A DNA stretch of 64,000 nucleotides from NCBI GenBank assembly GCA_038496675.1, contig CM076663.1, positions 18,633,290-18,697,289 of the forward strand, given 5' to 3'. Source of the DNA: Rachycentron canadum. Its lineage: Eukaryota > Chordata > Actinopteri > Carangiformes > Rachycentridae. A model generated the notes under the pieces. That model saw only the letters and a list, made by a program, of their open reading frames with translations, did not search any database and was not told where the DNA came from. A program made the position numbers and the translations under genes. Below are positions 58,601-64,000 of this stretch, piece after piece (positions within the stretch are counted from its first letter, which is position 1; each line of letters opens with the position of its first letter).

Positions 58601-60439
58601 TGCTCAGTGAGCCAGTTGTGCTGACCACTGATATACTTAGAGACTCACTCGTGGTGATTTTAGAGATTACAGAAAGAAAATAGTGGAATGTTCTTTTGGT
58701 GTAAATTTAGCCTTTGGTTGGTTCTACAAACTCACTGTACACCATGTTTCACAATATATAACATACATTATTGGCTGACAGATTGAAAATCTGAGGAGTC
58801 AAAGATCAAGGTCAAAGGTCAGTGGCTATAAAATGAGTCTCTGTGCTGCCCTTGCACCAACATCCCTCTGCAAGATGATCTGGCTTTAAAAAAGTATGAG
58901 GTGGCTTTAGAGTCTTTCTCCAGAGGAGTCTCTGCTTTTGCCATATCCTAATGATTTAGAGCCAAATTGAGGTGAGAGTTTGTCAGTGTCCATCTTTGCA
59001 CTAAACCATGTAATCATGACATATCTGTTTTTGTATTTGTTGTTTGCGGCTAAAACTTATGGCATCCTTTTCTTTCCTGTCTGACTAATTTTAGGCAGGA
59101 ATTTCAAGCGTTGGAGCGCAAAGCATCCATCTTCTCCATGAAAACACTCACACGCCGATACTTGTCCACTTCTTCACACAGCTACTGGACAACATAGAGC
59201 TGTTACTTTACTTTTGAGCCTATTTTTGTTATCTCATCCATGTAAACTACTTTTTACGCCTGTGTGCCTATATTAAAGGACTTTCTCAGCACACTGGTGG
59301 AAAAACTATTTAGGTTAGACAGGCTTTCCAGTGCTTAACACCTCGGCACCAAAGCAGCAGTGAAAAATGCAGCTGCACCACAGAAATGTCTTGGTTAGAA
59401 TACTGTCATTTACAAGCCAATTTTTGCAACATCTCCCTCACACTATTCATATTCAGTCAAATAGAAACCATGACAGCACAGTGTACATGTGCTGCAGCTC
59501 TTCGTGGTTTAGGGTGGGGTTTTGTGGTTTGGGTCTTTTCCTCCATATAGTGGTTAAAGGTTAAAATAAGAGTCTAATTTGATTAAATGCACGTTCAGAG
59601 CGAAGCGGGCAGACTTCAAAGGGAGGCTTCAAAAAGAGGCCATGTGGCAGTCAGTGTGAGTGATGTGTTGGCACTGAGCCTGATGGCTGACTTACTCTCA
59701 CACAGCCTCCTCCTCAGCCGGCCCCTGATCTTGTCAATGGCATTAAAGTCTGTCACATGGAAGACGTGGGCATTCTTTGGCTCAGCTGCGATTTCCTCCA
59801 GCTCCTCCTTCAGCGCCTCCCCGATGCCCACGGCAAACATCCTGATGCCGGCTTTGGCAGCTGCCTGAGAGGGCTCCAGAACATAATCCTGGCTTCGGCC
59901 ATCTGTGAGAAGGATGGCCACCCTCTGAATGCCTCTGGCTGTGGGCCTCGCTCCGTTCTGCTCTGTGAAGATGTTGGTGGTGGTGTAGCTGATAGCATCC
60001 CCAGTCATTGTATTTCCCCCCAGGTAGCGTATGTTACGGGCAGCTCGCTTCACATCTTCCAGGGTCCTGTGTCTCCCCAGGTTGAACTCAGTGGTGGGTC
60101 TGTCACTGTAGCGAACTACAGCTACTCTTGTCTTGTCTGCAGCCACATCGAAAGACTCCACCAGGTTGGCCACCCATTGTCTGATCTTCTCAAAGTTCTC
60201 TTTTCCAACACTGGATGACGTATCCAGGATAAACGCCAAGTCATAGTGGACGTTCTTACACCCTGGGGTGGACAGATACAGGAGGATTTAAGCACAACTC
60301 ACATACAGTCAAAATAAAGTGCAGTGTTTTCAGTCCAAATGGTCTTACCTGCCCTCTGTGCTTCCACTCTCTCACCAGAAAGAGTCAAGGCCAGGATGAC
60401 CAAGACCAGGGTGATCCTAAATCCCACTCGTAATTCCAT
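9427..60439 (-). CDS. col22a1: Collagen alpha-1(XXII) chain, complete, 64 coding exons
   Basis: A secreted FACIT-class collagen. From family knowledge, collagen XXII sits at tissue junctions, notably muscle-tendon, where it helps anchor muscle basement membrane to tendon matrix. Start ATG is at 60437-60439 and stop TAA at 9427-9429. The 64 exons have consensus splice borders and sum to 4,869 bp (1,622 residues plus stop); human is about 1,626. Order: signal peptide 1-~28, VWA ~38-213, laminin-G/TSPN-like ~220-444, Cys/Pro hinge 445-483, triple helix ~481-1449 with interruptions, NC2 1450-1490, COL1 1491-1598, tail. Diagnostic matches to collagen XXII are RQWVANLVESF, VVRYSDRPTTEF, EALKEELEEIA, KTVIGKRLYDSVPID, DICSDCPAGPPG, RRLIQEELAKQL and CAYYASLA. 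Collagen XXI shares the layout, but these strings favour XXII. Exon coordinates are in the group entries below. Its first base pair of coding sequence lies about 3.5 kb inside the window edge, so the coding part is whole. Confidence 0.97.
11340..13635 (-). CDS. col22a1: col22a1 triple-helix exons, C-terminal block before NC2 (4 exons)
   Basis: Exons: 13564-13635 (72 bp), 13407-13442 (36), 13263-13307 (45), 11340-11519 (180). All Gly-X-Y; the last, largest collagen exon reads GDPGIRGDKGHAGDPG at its start and GNPGLPGPR at its end, next to the NC2 helix. RGD triplets occur in GLRGDKGE and GIRGDKGH; in native triple helix these are usually not accessible. Confidence 0.93.
11520..13262 (-). other. 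col22a1 intron
   Basis: A 1.7 kb intron; AT-rich. I see no exon, no clear repeat copy and no RNA gene in it. Confidence 0.5.
13361..13390. repeat. (TACGA)6 pentanucleotide repeat
   Basis: Six exact tandem TACGA units in the 99-bp intron between exons 13263-13307 and 13407-13442, ending 16 bases from the downstream-listed exon border. Confidence 0.95.
14679..15062. mobile_element. Fold-back (long inverted repeat) element, MITE-like
   Basis: The left arm from GTGGCCCTGAGA (14679) is mirrored by TCTCAGGGCCAC ending 15062. Arms of about 165 bp include CATCTTCATCAGTTTGACAA, GTGCTGGAAACACTC, GAGTGTTTCCAGGGGACAAT and GTGATGAACC; a loop of roughly 45 bp lies near 14855-14900. Arms differ by several substitutions and small indels, so this is an aged natural inverted repeat. 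No coding frame inside; a non-autonomous DNA transposon is the likely origin. Confidence 0.82.
15358..15875. repeat. Dispersed repeat family A, copy 2
   Basis: Same orientation and content as 1375-1870 (see that entry): GACGTCACCCATTG, GCTGTTTTGAAGCCTC, GAAACCATATTTGGAGGAGA, TGTGTGGTACAGTCTGTCAA, and TGTATTGAAGACTTG. The shared 3' part runs to ATACAGTTTATGG near 15870. Confidence 0.8.
17255..17335. repeat. Fragment of dispersed repeat family C
   Basis: GGTTGCAGGGGGCTGCAGCC, then ccaatcccagcagacattgg and ctggacaggtcagcagtctg, resembles the start of 52505-52785. A short, decayed piece. Confidence 0.6.
17603..22682 (-). CDS. col22a1: col22a1 triple-helix exons (11 exons)
   Basis: Exons: 22629-22682, 22273-22326, 22099-22152, 21921-21974, 21691-21744, 21513-21566, 21339-21392 (54 bp each), 21204-21248 (45), 18981-19034 (54), 17816-17869 (54), 17603-17656 (54). 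All are phase 0, start with Gly and contain an unbroken Gly-X-Y run. Seven in a row of exactly 54 bp is the classic collagen exon unit. Introns here are short (tens to about 300 bp) until 19035-21203 and 17870-18980. Confidence 0.92.
19035..21203 (-). other. col22a1 intron
   Basis: A 2.2 kb intron. Around 19780-19900 a short text (acattgggggcaattcaggg then agcggtatcttgcc) looks like a common fish repeat fragment. Overlapping frames at 19971-20289 on both strands have no recognised domain. No exon seen. Confidence 0.45.
23012..25776 (-). CDS. col22a1: col22a1 triple-helix exons with the Cys pair (7 exons)
   Basis: Exons: 25732-25776 (45 bp), 25015-25092 (78), 24893-24928 (36), 24745-24798 (54), 24484-24528 (45), 23208-23243 (36), 23012-23125 (114). 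Exon 25015-25092 has a break in GAAGEGKVGPP. Exon 23208-23243 (GKAADLADLNLK) and the start of 23012-23125 (DICSDC, Cys 1108 and 1111) form a non-collagenous stretch; human has DVCNDC here. The two Cys could form inter-chain disulfides. Confidence 0.92.
25623..25685. repeat. (AC)n microsatellite
   Basis: About 63 bp of pure AC in the intron next to col22a1 exon 25732-25776, preceded by two A-rich runs at 25529-25545 and 25581-25597. The minus strand reads GT and the tract lies about 46 bp beyond the exon donor, so it is transcribed as (GU)n. Confidence 0.95.
25777..27326 (-). other. col22a1 intron with AC microsatellite
   Basis: A 1.55 kb intron. Contains the (AC)n run at 26599-26659 and poly-A runs near 25937-25954. 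A 139-codon minus frame at 25851-26270 has no known motif. No exon seen. Confidence 0.5.
26599..26659. repeat. (AC)n microsatellite
   Basis: About 61 bp of uninterrupted AC, flanked by ATATAT. Confidence 0.95.
27327..30296 (-). CDS. col22a1: col22a1 triple-helix exons with the VANVIPEPGEP interruption (9 exons)
   Basis: Exons: 30243-30296 (54 bp), 29980-30021 (42), 29819-29851 (33), 29494-29547 (54), 28386-28439 (54), 28250-28303 (54), 28115-28168 (54), 27926-27979 (54), 27327-27431 (105). The short 29819-29851 exon reads VANVIPEPGEP with no Gly-X-Y at its start, a flexible break near residues 871-880 that matches the place of an interruption in the human chain though the residues differ. 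Exon 27327-27431 carries a 2-residue imperfection in PTGKGKDGQ. Confidence 0.9.
28671..29149 (+). mobile_element. MITE-like element family B, copy 2 (both ends visible)
   Basis: Perfect 11-bp terminal inverted repeats: TTTAAAGGTCC at 28671-28681 and GGACCTTTAAA at 29139-29149; inner bases (CATAT / CTATATA) extend the symmetry loosely. Read as AGGTCC...GGACCT, both ends are flanked by TTAA, which would be a TTAA target-site duplication, though TTAA could also be part of the repeat. About 480 bp, no transposase frame. Inserted in the col22a1 intron between exons 28386-28439 and 29494-29547. Confidence 0.82.
30902..33020 (-). CDS. col22a1: col22a1 triple-helix exons (7 exons)
   Basis: Exons: 32967-33020, 32300-32353, 32124-32177, 31941-31994, 31239-31292 (54 bp each), 31067-31111 (45) and 30902-30964 (63). 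All phase 0 Gly-X-Y. 32124-32177 encodes GLPGEIGFSGKPGEAGKP, close to human collagen XXII. The donor after 31941-31994 is GTCTGT, a weaker variant; the rest are GTAAG or GTGAG-like. Exon 30902-30964 includes an RGD in GGRGDRGVP, probably masked in native helix. Confidence 0.91.
34691..34730. repeat. Interstitial telomere-type repeat (GGGTTA)n
   Basis: Six and two-thirds exact units of GGGTTA, the vertebrate telomere repeat, after a T/G-rich tract at 34629-34672. It lies within an intron of a gene, so it is not a chromosome end. Confidence 0.96.
35785..36028. repeat. Dispersed repeat family C (common teleost-type), copy
   Basis: Contains GTCGCTGGTCTATAG, ATTTAGAGTCACCAGTTAAG, CATGTCTTTGGACTGTGGGA and GTGCTAACCACTGCACCACC. 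The same order of strings is found at 52505-52785 and, reversed, at 53640-53860. I recognise this as a frequent repeat in fish genomes but do not assign a class. Confidence 0.8.
36353..38796 (-). CDS. col22a1: col22a1 triple-helix exons around the inverted repeat (6 exons)
   Basis: Exons: 38743-38796 (54 bp), 38600-38653 (54), 38022-38057 (36), 36873-36902 (30), 36573-36626 (54), 36353-36406 (54). Exon 36873-36902 reads VQTEGLRGEK and interrupts Gly-X-Y; the human protein has VVQQEGLKGE here, so the break is conserved. Exon 38022-38057 (GERGLPGLPGDM) lies in the right arm of the large palindrome and has a reversed twin at 37710-37745 on the + strand. Only the minus-strand copy fits the gene. 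Confidence 0.9.
37437..37468. repeat. (AT)n tract ending in an ambiguous base
   Basis: AT-dinucleotide run ending at the window's only N (37468), which directly abuts the left arm of the palindrome. Confidence 0.95.
37469..38298. repeat. Large perfect-looking inverted repeat (2 x 415 bp, no spacer)
   Basis: The left arm 37469-37883 is the reverse complement of 37884-38298; mirror positions add to 75767. The arms meet in an AT run. Translated frames at 37610-37801 (+) and 37966-38157 (-) are identical, as are the frames reading through both outer edges, and every stretch I compared matched base for base. The arms contain col22a1 exon 38022-38057 and its reversed twin 37710-37745 with both splice sites. 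The N at 37468 touches the left edge. The absence of divergence and the N point to an assembly or read fold-back artefact, but a recent inverted duplication cannot be excluded. Confidence 0.95.
37710..37745 (+). pseudogene. Reversed twin of a col22a1 36-bp exon
   Basis: Identical in sequence to exon 38022-38057 but on the + strand, with CACAG before and GTGAGTG after. It is antisense to col22a1 and cannot join its transcript. If the inverted repeat is an artefact, this copy does not exist in the animal. Confidence 0.85.
38797..40948 (-). other. col22a1 intron with CT microsatellite
   Basis: A 2.15 kb intron. Holds T-rich runs near 39000-39045, a stretch at about 39440-39730 resembling a fish dispersed repeat (ggtcacggtgacctttgacc), and (CT)16 at 40601-40632. 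No exon seen. Confidence 0.5.
40601..40632. repeat. (CT)16 microsatellite
   Basis: 32 bp of pure CT; transcribed strand reads GA. Confidence 0.95.
40949..46590 (-). CDS. col22a1: col22a1 triple-helix exons, N-terminal block (8 exons)
   Basis: Exons: 46546-46590 (45 bp), 46371-46433 (63), 46131-46169 (39), 43932-43985 (54), 43772-43825 (54), 43619-43672 (54), 41087-41140 (54), 40949-40993 (45). All are phase 0 and begin with a Gly codon. Exon 46131-46169 reads GRVISVKGDRGEK, a helix interruption near residue 520; human collagen XXII also breaks near this place. Large introns follow at 43986-46130 and 41141-43618. Confidence 0.92.
41141..43618 (-). other. col22a1 intron with long T runs
   Basis: A 2.5 kb intron. 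Long T runs at 41441-41490 (broken by ATCACAA) and near 42747-42781. The rest is AT-rich and no other exon was found. Confidence 0.5.
43986..46130 (-). other. col22a1 intron
   Basis: A 2.1 kb intron. About 45470-45620 weakly resembles 3190-3390 (see that intron). No exon or RNA gene seen. Confidence 0.45.
46703..46819 (-). CDS. col22a1: col22a1 hinge exon: Cys- and Pro/Thr-rich linker
   Basis: A 117-bp exon (39 codons). It opens CPKKVVTEAPPIPIPTPTPT and ends VNCSCAAGEK just before the first Gly-X-Y. Cysteines are at residues 445, 476 and 478. The central P-x-P/T run is low-complexity and likely extended; mucin-type O-glycosylation is possible. Human collagen XXII has a similar Pro-rich linker and the NCSC-x-AGEK end, but the Pro block differs in detail. 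Confidence 0.93.
46820..47605 (-). other. col22a1 intron with a fragment of repeat family E
   Basis: About 47025-47130 (ggttagcttagtttaagact and agctaactataact) resembles other fish repeats at 54410-54560 and 61665-61765. No exon seen. Confidence 0.4.
47606..55191 (-). CDS. col22a1: col22a1 laminin-G/TSPN-like domain exons (5 exons)
   Basis: Exons in order of transcription: 55111-55191 (81 bp), 49344-49455 (112), 48480-48603 (124), 47844-48119 (276), 47606-47686 (81); phase is restored after the third. They encode residues ~220-444: NVLCPNMKVQPDRFKP, GFDLMEYFNVRDILG, QSSYVRLGTMPIVQQTED, VFPQGLPDEYAFVTTFKF, REDWYLWQVFDKYGIPQ, VSIRLDGENKAVEYNAVG, NWHKIALSVEAKAVSLYLDC, KTVIGKRLYDSVPID and YCDSKHAELETCCDIPNGP. 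This N-terminal thrombospondin/laminin-G-like sandwich is found in many FACIT collagens and mediates matrix interactions. Spacing of Cys residues and the WHK motif agree with the family. Confidence 0.95.
52505..52785. repeat. Dispersed repeat family C, copy
   Basis: CATCCATCCATTAGGTATAC, then ttcaccctggacaggtcgcc, agtctatcacagggctg, GGACAATTTAGAGTCAGTCA, CATGTCTTTGGAGTGTGGGA and TGAGGCAACAGTGCTAA, in the order seen at 35785-36028. Confidence 0.8.
52890..53365. repeat. Dispersed repeat family D, copy 1
   Basis: Contains TTTACTCAAGTTCTGTA, GAGTATTTCTATTGTAG, TTCAGAGGGAAATACTG and ends TTACTTCAGTAAAAGATGTA ... CTTCTTCAACCACTGC. The start of 62798-63100 (GCAGTGGTGGGAAGTAATTC) resembles the reverse complement of this end, and its inner strings match the inside of this copy. 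A frequent fish repeat; class not assigned. Confidence 0.7.
53640..53860. repeat. Dispersed repeat family C, reversed copy
   Basis: TTTCTGTGTGGAGTCTGCAT, GGTTTCCTCCCACAGTCCAT and TCATAGACTGACAACCTGTC are reverse complements of strings in 35785-36028 and 52505-52785. Decayed. Confidence 0.75.
54410..54560. repeat. Dispersed repeat family E, fragment
   Basis: GAAATATACGCCAATTTGCT, agcagccagttatcttagcg and AACAGCTAGCTTCTTC are typical of a fish repeat also hinted at 61665-61765 and 47025-47130. Class not assigned. Confidence 0.5.
55466..55569. repeat. (GAGT)26 tetranucleotide array
   Basis: 104 bp of exact GAGT units, 26 copies, about 275 bp beyond the acceptor side of exon 55111-55191. The transcribed pre-mRNA reads (ACUC)n. 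Such perfect arrays are usually length-polymorphic. Confidence 0.97.
56040..56340. repeat. Dispersed repeat (ggtccagactaaaatatctcaac type)
   Basis: TTGGTCCAGACTAAAATATC, TCAACAACCATTGGATGACT and GGTACAGACATTCATGTCAC are strings I recognise from an abundant fish repeat; the opening part also matches about 1090-1115. Class not assigned. Confidence 0.55.
57960..58346 (-). mobile_element. MITE-like element family B, copy 3 (reversed)
   Basis: The right edge TATAGGACCTTTTAA (reverse: TTAAAAGGTCCTATATTTTA) is the family B left terminus. Inside, reversed, are TTTGAAGTGTTGATATC, ACAGGTCAGCCAGCCAATCA, GAGAGGATCTGAGCAT and ACTTTCACAGTATTAA, all matching copies 1 and 2. The other end, near 57960, is not sharply defined. 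Confidence 0.75.
59696..60262 (-). CDS. col22a1: col22a1 VWA-domain exon
   Basis: One 567-bp exon encodes the whole von Willebrand factor A domain (residues ~31-219). The metal-ion-dependent adhesion site is intact: DTSSS at residues 44-48, GGNTMTG (Thr 115/117) and LLTDG with Asp 151. It ends RGRLRRRLCE, and the split codon makes CENVLCP with the next exon. This domain is a protein-binding module and is expected to bind partners in a metal-dependent way. The acceptor is CACCCCAG and the donor GTAAGTCAG. VWA in one exon followed by many small collagen exons is the type XXI/XXII layout. Confidence 0.96.
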
Positions 60440-60497
60440 CTCGGCCTCAGTTTGGGTCTGGTTTGTTTATCTTATTACCACCATCAAGCTGTCCAGT
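60349..60497 (-). CDS. col22a1: col22a1 exon with start codon and signal peptide
   Basis: The coding part, 60349-60439, gives 30 codons plus one base: MELRVGFRITLVLVILAL then TLSGERVEAQRA. A charged start, a hydrophobic core and small residues near the end fit a cleavable signal peptide for secretion. The donor GTAAGACC follows. The ATG lies in GCCGAGATGG, a good Kozak context. Upstream, TTTCCACAG at about 60498-60506 on the minus strand is a plausible acceptor, so 60440-60497 may be 5' UTR with a further non-coding exon beyond. That last point is inference. Confidence 0.85.
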
Positions 60498-61664
60498 CTG
60501 TGGAAAGGTCAGTGGAAACATCAACAATTCACTGTTACATGTTCTCCAGCAGACGCTGAAGCCAGTTAGCCAATTTTCTAAATGAATTACTGAATTAGAC
60601 ATTTCAGAAGCTCATTCCTGTTTTGCCAAAATGTCTCTTGCACCTTGTCATCACTGAACCATGAACACAATTTGCAGTAATTTCTCTCCAACAGAGAACC
60701 CAAAGTAGATGAAACCTTTCCTGTAGTGCCGGGAGATTGCTGTAAGAAGCAGACTTCCTACTATCGCTGCTGCCATATCTTTCCAGTGACAAGGCACCAG
60801 TAGAAAGCAAAAGTTGCACTACACACTTTACATATAAAAAGCTTGGGATCCCGCAGAGACTAAAAATCTCACCTCCCTCTTATTGTCCAGTATTTCTATT
60901 CTCTCCTGTTTTAATTTTTGGTATGGAAGCTGGCAGGAAATGTTCTCCATTCTCAGGATGTGATAATTGAAACCTGGGTCTGAAATACATATCTCTCTAC
61001 AGCAGCATGCAAATATTTCACCCAGGGAAAATTGGACTCACCAAAGATTGCTGGAACTTGCTGCCAAACTATTGTTTTTAACTATTCCCACCCACAATAC
61101 GGTAAGGACAATGTCAGAAGTGCACAGTTTGCTGATGTTGCACTGGGTGTCTCCCGTTGTCCTTTGAAGATGTTTCTCTGATCTGAACAGTCTGTTGGAC
61201 AGTACATAGCAACCCCTCTTTATTGGATTCATTTTTGAGGCTGTTGGCCTGGGTGGCACTGACAGAAATGTGTTGTATAAACACACAACTATTCTTGTGC
61301 ATATTGTGGTCCAGTGGTTGTGATGCCTGCCATCAGGGCTGATGTGTGACTGACTTCAGCCATAACATGGACTCATCCTGACTGGGAGAGTTCTGTGTGG
61401 GGGGTCATCGGGGGAGGTTAAGGAAAGTCTGAGTTATGTAGGACTTGCAAAGTCATTTACCATCCTTGTTTCTTCTTCTTGTGCAAACTGGTACTTCCCC
61501 TGAAATGTGCTGCTAATATATGTGCCAGAATATATTTTCCAGAGTTGAACACCAAATGAAATATTTAGAGGACTACTTTAAATTAATATAAATACTTACT
61601 ATAATACTGAGAAATTGTATTCCCTAGAGGAATGCTTTCATAGCCTCTATTACCTATAGCATTG

Positions 61665-61765
61665 GAGCAAGAACATGGTTAGCATAGCATAAAGACTGAA
61701 ACAGGTGTAAATAGCTGGTCTGGCTCTGTCCAAATGCAAAAATGAACTAAAGCTCATTAATAACC
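61665..61765. repeat. Dispersed repeat family E, fragment
   Basis: GTTAGCATAGCATAAAGACT, GAAACAGGTGTAAATAGCTG and CTGGCTCTGTCCAAATGCAA: a widespread fish repeat string, class not assigned. Confidence 0.6.
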
Positions 61766-62797
61766 TGTTTTGTATTGTTTGCTTTATGTGTTCAAAAACT
61801 GAAGTAGAAACAACAAATTGCATTTTTACAGAGCAGTGATTCCAACCCCGAGCTGGAATGGAGCTGGGTTTTAAAGTAATTTCAGTGTTACAGCGGGTGT
61901 TGCACCTCAGAGTTCAAGGCATGACGCACACTGGCCCATAAATTCATTGGAAAAGAAGCAGCTGTAAAATGTTCGTCACAAAACCCTCGTCCAAAATGTT
62001 TATATGTGATGAAGCCCATCAAGGCTTTTTTTTTCGCATTCATACGTTACTGTAGTTGTGACTGCAGCAAGTGAGGCTTTTTACACATTGGTGGTTTTAC
62101 TCACCTAATAAATAATGTGGGGTAAATAGTGTGGTGTAGTAAATAAGCGCTGGTTGGCACATTTTTTGCACTCAGACAGGGCAGACTTAGCTGTTTCTAC
62201 CTGTTTCCAGGCTTTATGTTCAGCTTTATTCATATATCTTCCTGAATTCATACCTGGAAGATTCTTGTGATGCAATTTCAGACACCCCTAAAGTGGACCA
62301 TACCATTTTTTAACCTTGACGTTAGCTGAACCTCATCGGTGGTTTCCTCTCTCATGCTTCGCGCAGACACTGTAGGTAAATGTAGCGGTACCTAACTGTC
62401 TTGCTTGTTTAATACATTTCACTTTCTTAATTTCAGAGTTTCTGAATTTGATTGTGTCGAGTATGTATGGATGAACGCTAATGTTAGCTAGTTTCTGTCC
62501 TTAGCAGTATGTTAGGGTTTAGCTAGCTAATATTAGCTAGCTCTTGGTGCCCTTTCATTTCTAGTGTTGGCTTTCATGACCAAAATATAAAATGCTATAT
62601 ATTTTATCTAATTTTAAACACTGGTGCTCAGCCATGAGCAGTGAGAAAGTGGAGGATTAGGTGTTATAGAGATTCTGACATAAATAGAGTTTATTATTTC
62701 GTTTTAGCCTTTTGTGTATCTGTTGTGGTTTAATTCTTTTATCTTTTTGATATTAAGGTTTATGATGAAGTTGAAATTGAGCCATGTGTGTATTAGC

Positions 62798-63100
62798 AGT
62801 GGTGGGAAGTAATTCAGTACATTTACTCTAAGAACTCTACTTAAGTACAACTTTTACTTGTGTATTTCCATTTTATGCTACTTCATACATATACATTTCA
62901 GAGGGAAATAGCATGGCCACTCTCCACTGCACTACTAGCATTTAATAGCTTTAAACAAGGTACTGTACGGAGGGTATCAATCTTATCTCTCAGAAAGAAT
63001 GCAATAAGGATATTTCCCATAATGTGAAACTACTGCTATTGACAGAGGGCATATTATATTACATGAAATGAATTAGAGCTAAATTATAAAAGTAGTACAT
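62798..63100. repeat. Dispersed repeat family D, copy 2
   Basis: GCAGTGGTGGGAAGTAATTC, CTACTTAAGTACAACTTTTA, CTTGTGTATTTCCATTTTAT and TTTCAGAGGGAAATAG; matches the inside of 52890-53365. Confidence 0.7.
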
Positions 63101-64000
63101 AAGTATGTTTCCATCTTTAAAGCATATTTTGAACTTAATATGACAGAAAACATTGGGGTAAATTTGGGCCTGAAAAGGTAAAGTAGCATGAAAGAGTTCT
63201 AAATGAAAGAGAAAGTGATTCACACAGATGATTCCAGGAAATGTTGTGGAGGGGAAGACAATTTTAAAAACAGCAGCCTGTTGACTGTGGCTTGGCCTCT
63301 ATAGCATGTGAAATAAAGAGTGTATTATATACTGTGAGTAAAGAAAAGTGCTCTGGCCTCCAGATACCAGTTTCCTTATCTGATTCTCCATTGGTCTATT
63401 TCTGCTACTTGGTTTCACTGCTGCTATTAATGAGCAGAATAAGTACACTAACTGTATCGCTCTAATTACCTCTATTAGTGTGCATTTAAAATCTGAGAAC
63501 TTCAGCTCAGCAAGACTTCACAGAAAAAAAAGAAATTCAGCCGCCCTATGAAAGCAGTTAAACAAGATTTAGATTCATGTTCCCAATCCTCTTCACCCAA
63601 CTTTGAGTCTAACATATCCTAATTTGTCTCCCTTTCATCTCTGATAACATTTAAATATATTGTATAGGTCTCCCATTTTTGTTTTGCATCAATCCACAGT
63701 TTTACTAGCCGATACATTATCCAAGATGAAGCTGAAAACAAGCTGCTTTGCCTCTGTCAACAATCTGAACTTGAGGCCAGATTCCTTATAAACTGTGGGT
63801 CTGTATCATCAGGCCTGTTTCCACTTCCTCTGTGAATGGCAGACCTGGGGCTGCAACGTAGATGTCTATAACAGAAGCACCACGTTTATCACTTTCAAAA
63901 TGTAAAAAACAGAAAGACCTCTATTTTCCCATGTGCAACCCAAGTAGAAGAAGAGAAAAAAAAAAAAGAACAAGTGTGTTTCTTGATAGAGCATCTGACC

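Larger units (their letters stand above)
55192..59695 (-). other. col22a1 intron after the VWA exon
   Basis: A 4.5 kb intron. Contains the (GAGT)26 array at 55466-55569, a dispersed repeat at about 56040-56340, and MITE-like family B copy 3 at about 57960-58346. No exon seen. Confidence 0.6.
60498..64000. other. Upstream flank of col22a1
   Basis: Expected to hold the col22a1 promoter and perhaps a non-coding first exon, but I see no reliable TATA box or CpG island. Repeats: family E fragment 61665-61765 and family D piece 62798-63100. Open frames are short with no recognised domain. Confidence 0.5.

Noticed and set aside
59757..60218. 153-codon + strand frame over the VWA exon
   Set aside because: Antisense shadow of the 567-bp col22a1 VWA exon.
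9427..60439. Identification as col21a1 instead of col22a1
   Set aside because: Same domain plan, but the VWA, TSPN, NC2 and tail strings match collagen XXII as I know it; collagen XXI has a different tail and is shorter.
1..64000. Autonomous transposon, retroviral or other viral genes
   Set aside because: No reverse transcriptase, integrase, transposase or envelope-like frame was seen; repeats are short and non-coding.

Overview
This is vertebrate nuclear DNA, almost certainly from a ray-finned (teleost) fish. Short exons with canonical GT-AG splice sites sit in AT-rich introns full of fish-type dispersed repeats and microsatellites. No bacterial operons, rRNA, tRNA, CRISPR array or viral gene was recognised. 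The window holds two FACIT-class collagen genes lying tail to tail, plus their intergenic spacer and an upstream flank.

1-5070 (+ strand): the 3' end of a FACIT collagen gene. Nine coding exons (118-4399) join in frame to 290 codons plus a stop. They encode the end of one triple helix, a short NC2 linker, the last triple helix (COL1) with two Gly-X-Y imperfections, and a C-terminal tail starting with a C-x4-C pair. The gene starts outside the window. The paralogue is not resolved; collagen XIV is a candidate only because human COL14A1 and COL22A1 share 8q24.

5070-9426: spacer and the presumed 3' UTR of the second gene, with a MITE-like repeat and microsatellites.

9427-60439 (- strand): a complete col22a1 (collagen alpha-1(XXII)). 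I traced 64 coding exons whose lengths add to 4,869 bp, which is 1,622 residues plus a stop, close to the human protein (about 1,626). The order is signal peptide, VWA domain with a MIDAS site, laminin-G/TSPN-like domain, Cys/Pro-rich hinge, a long triple helix with several interruptions, NC2 helix, COL1 and a short tail. Family knowledge places collagen XXII at tissue junctions, notably the myotendinous junction.

60440-64000: upstream flank with a probable 5' UTR exon segment and dispersed repeats; no second gene seen.

The oddest feature is a perfect-looking inverted repeat of about 830 bp at 37469-38298. It carries a mirror copy of one col22a1 exon with its splice sites, and its left edge touches the only N in the window. 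It looks more like an assembly fold-back than biology, but it should be checked. I found no novel gene system; the rest is a well-conserved matrix-protein locus in repeat-rich fish DNA.
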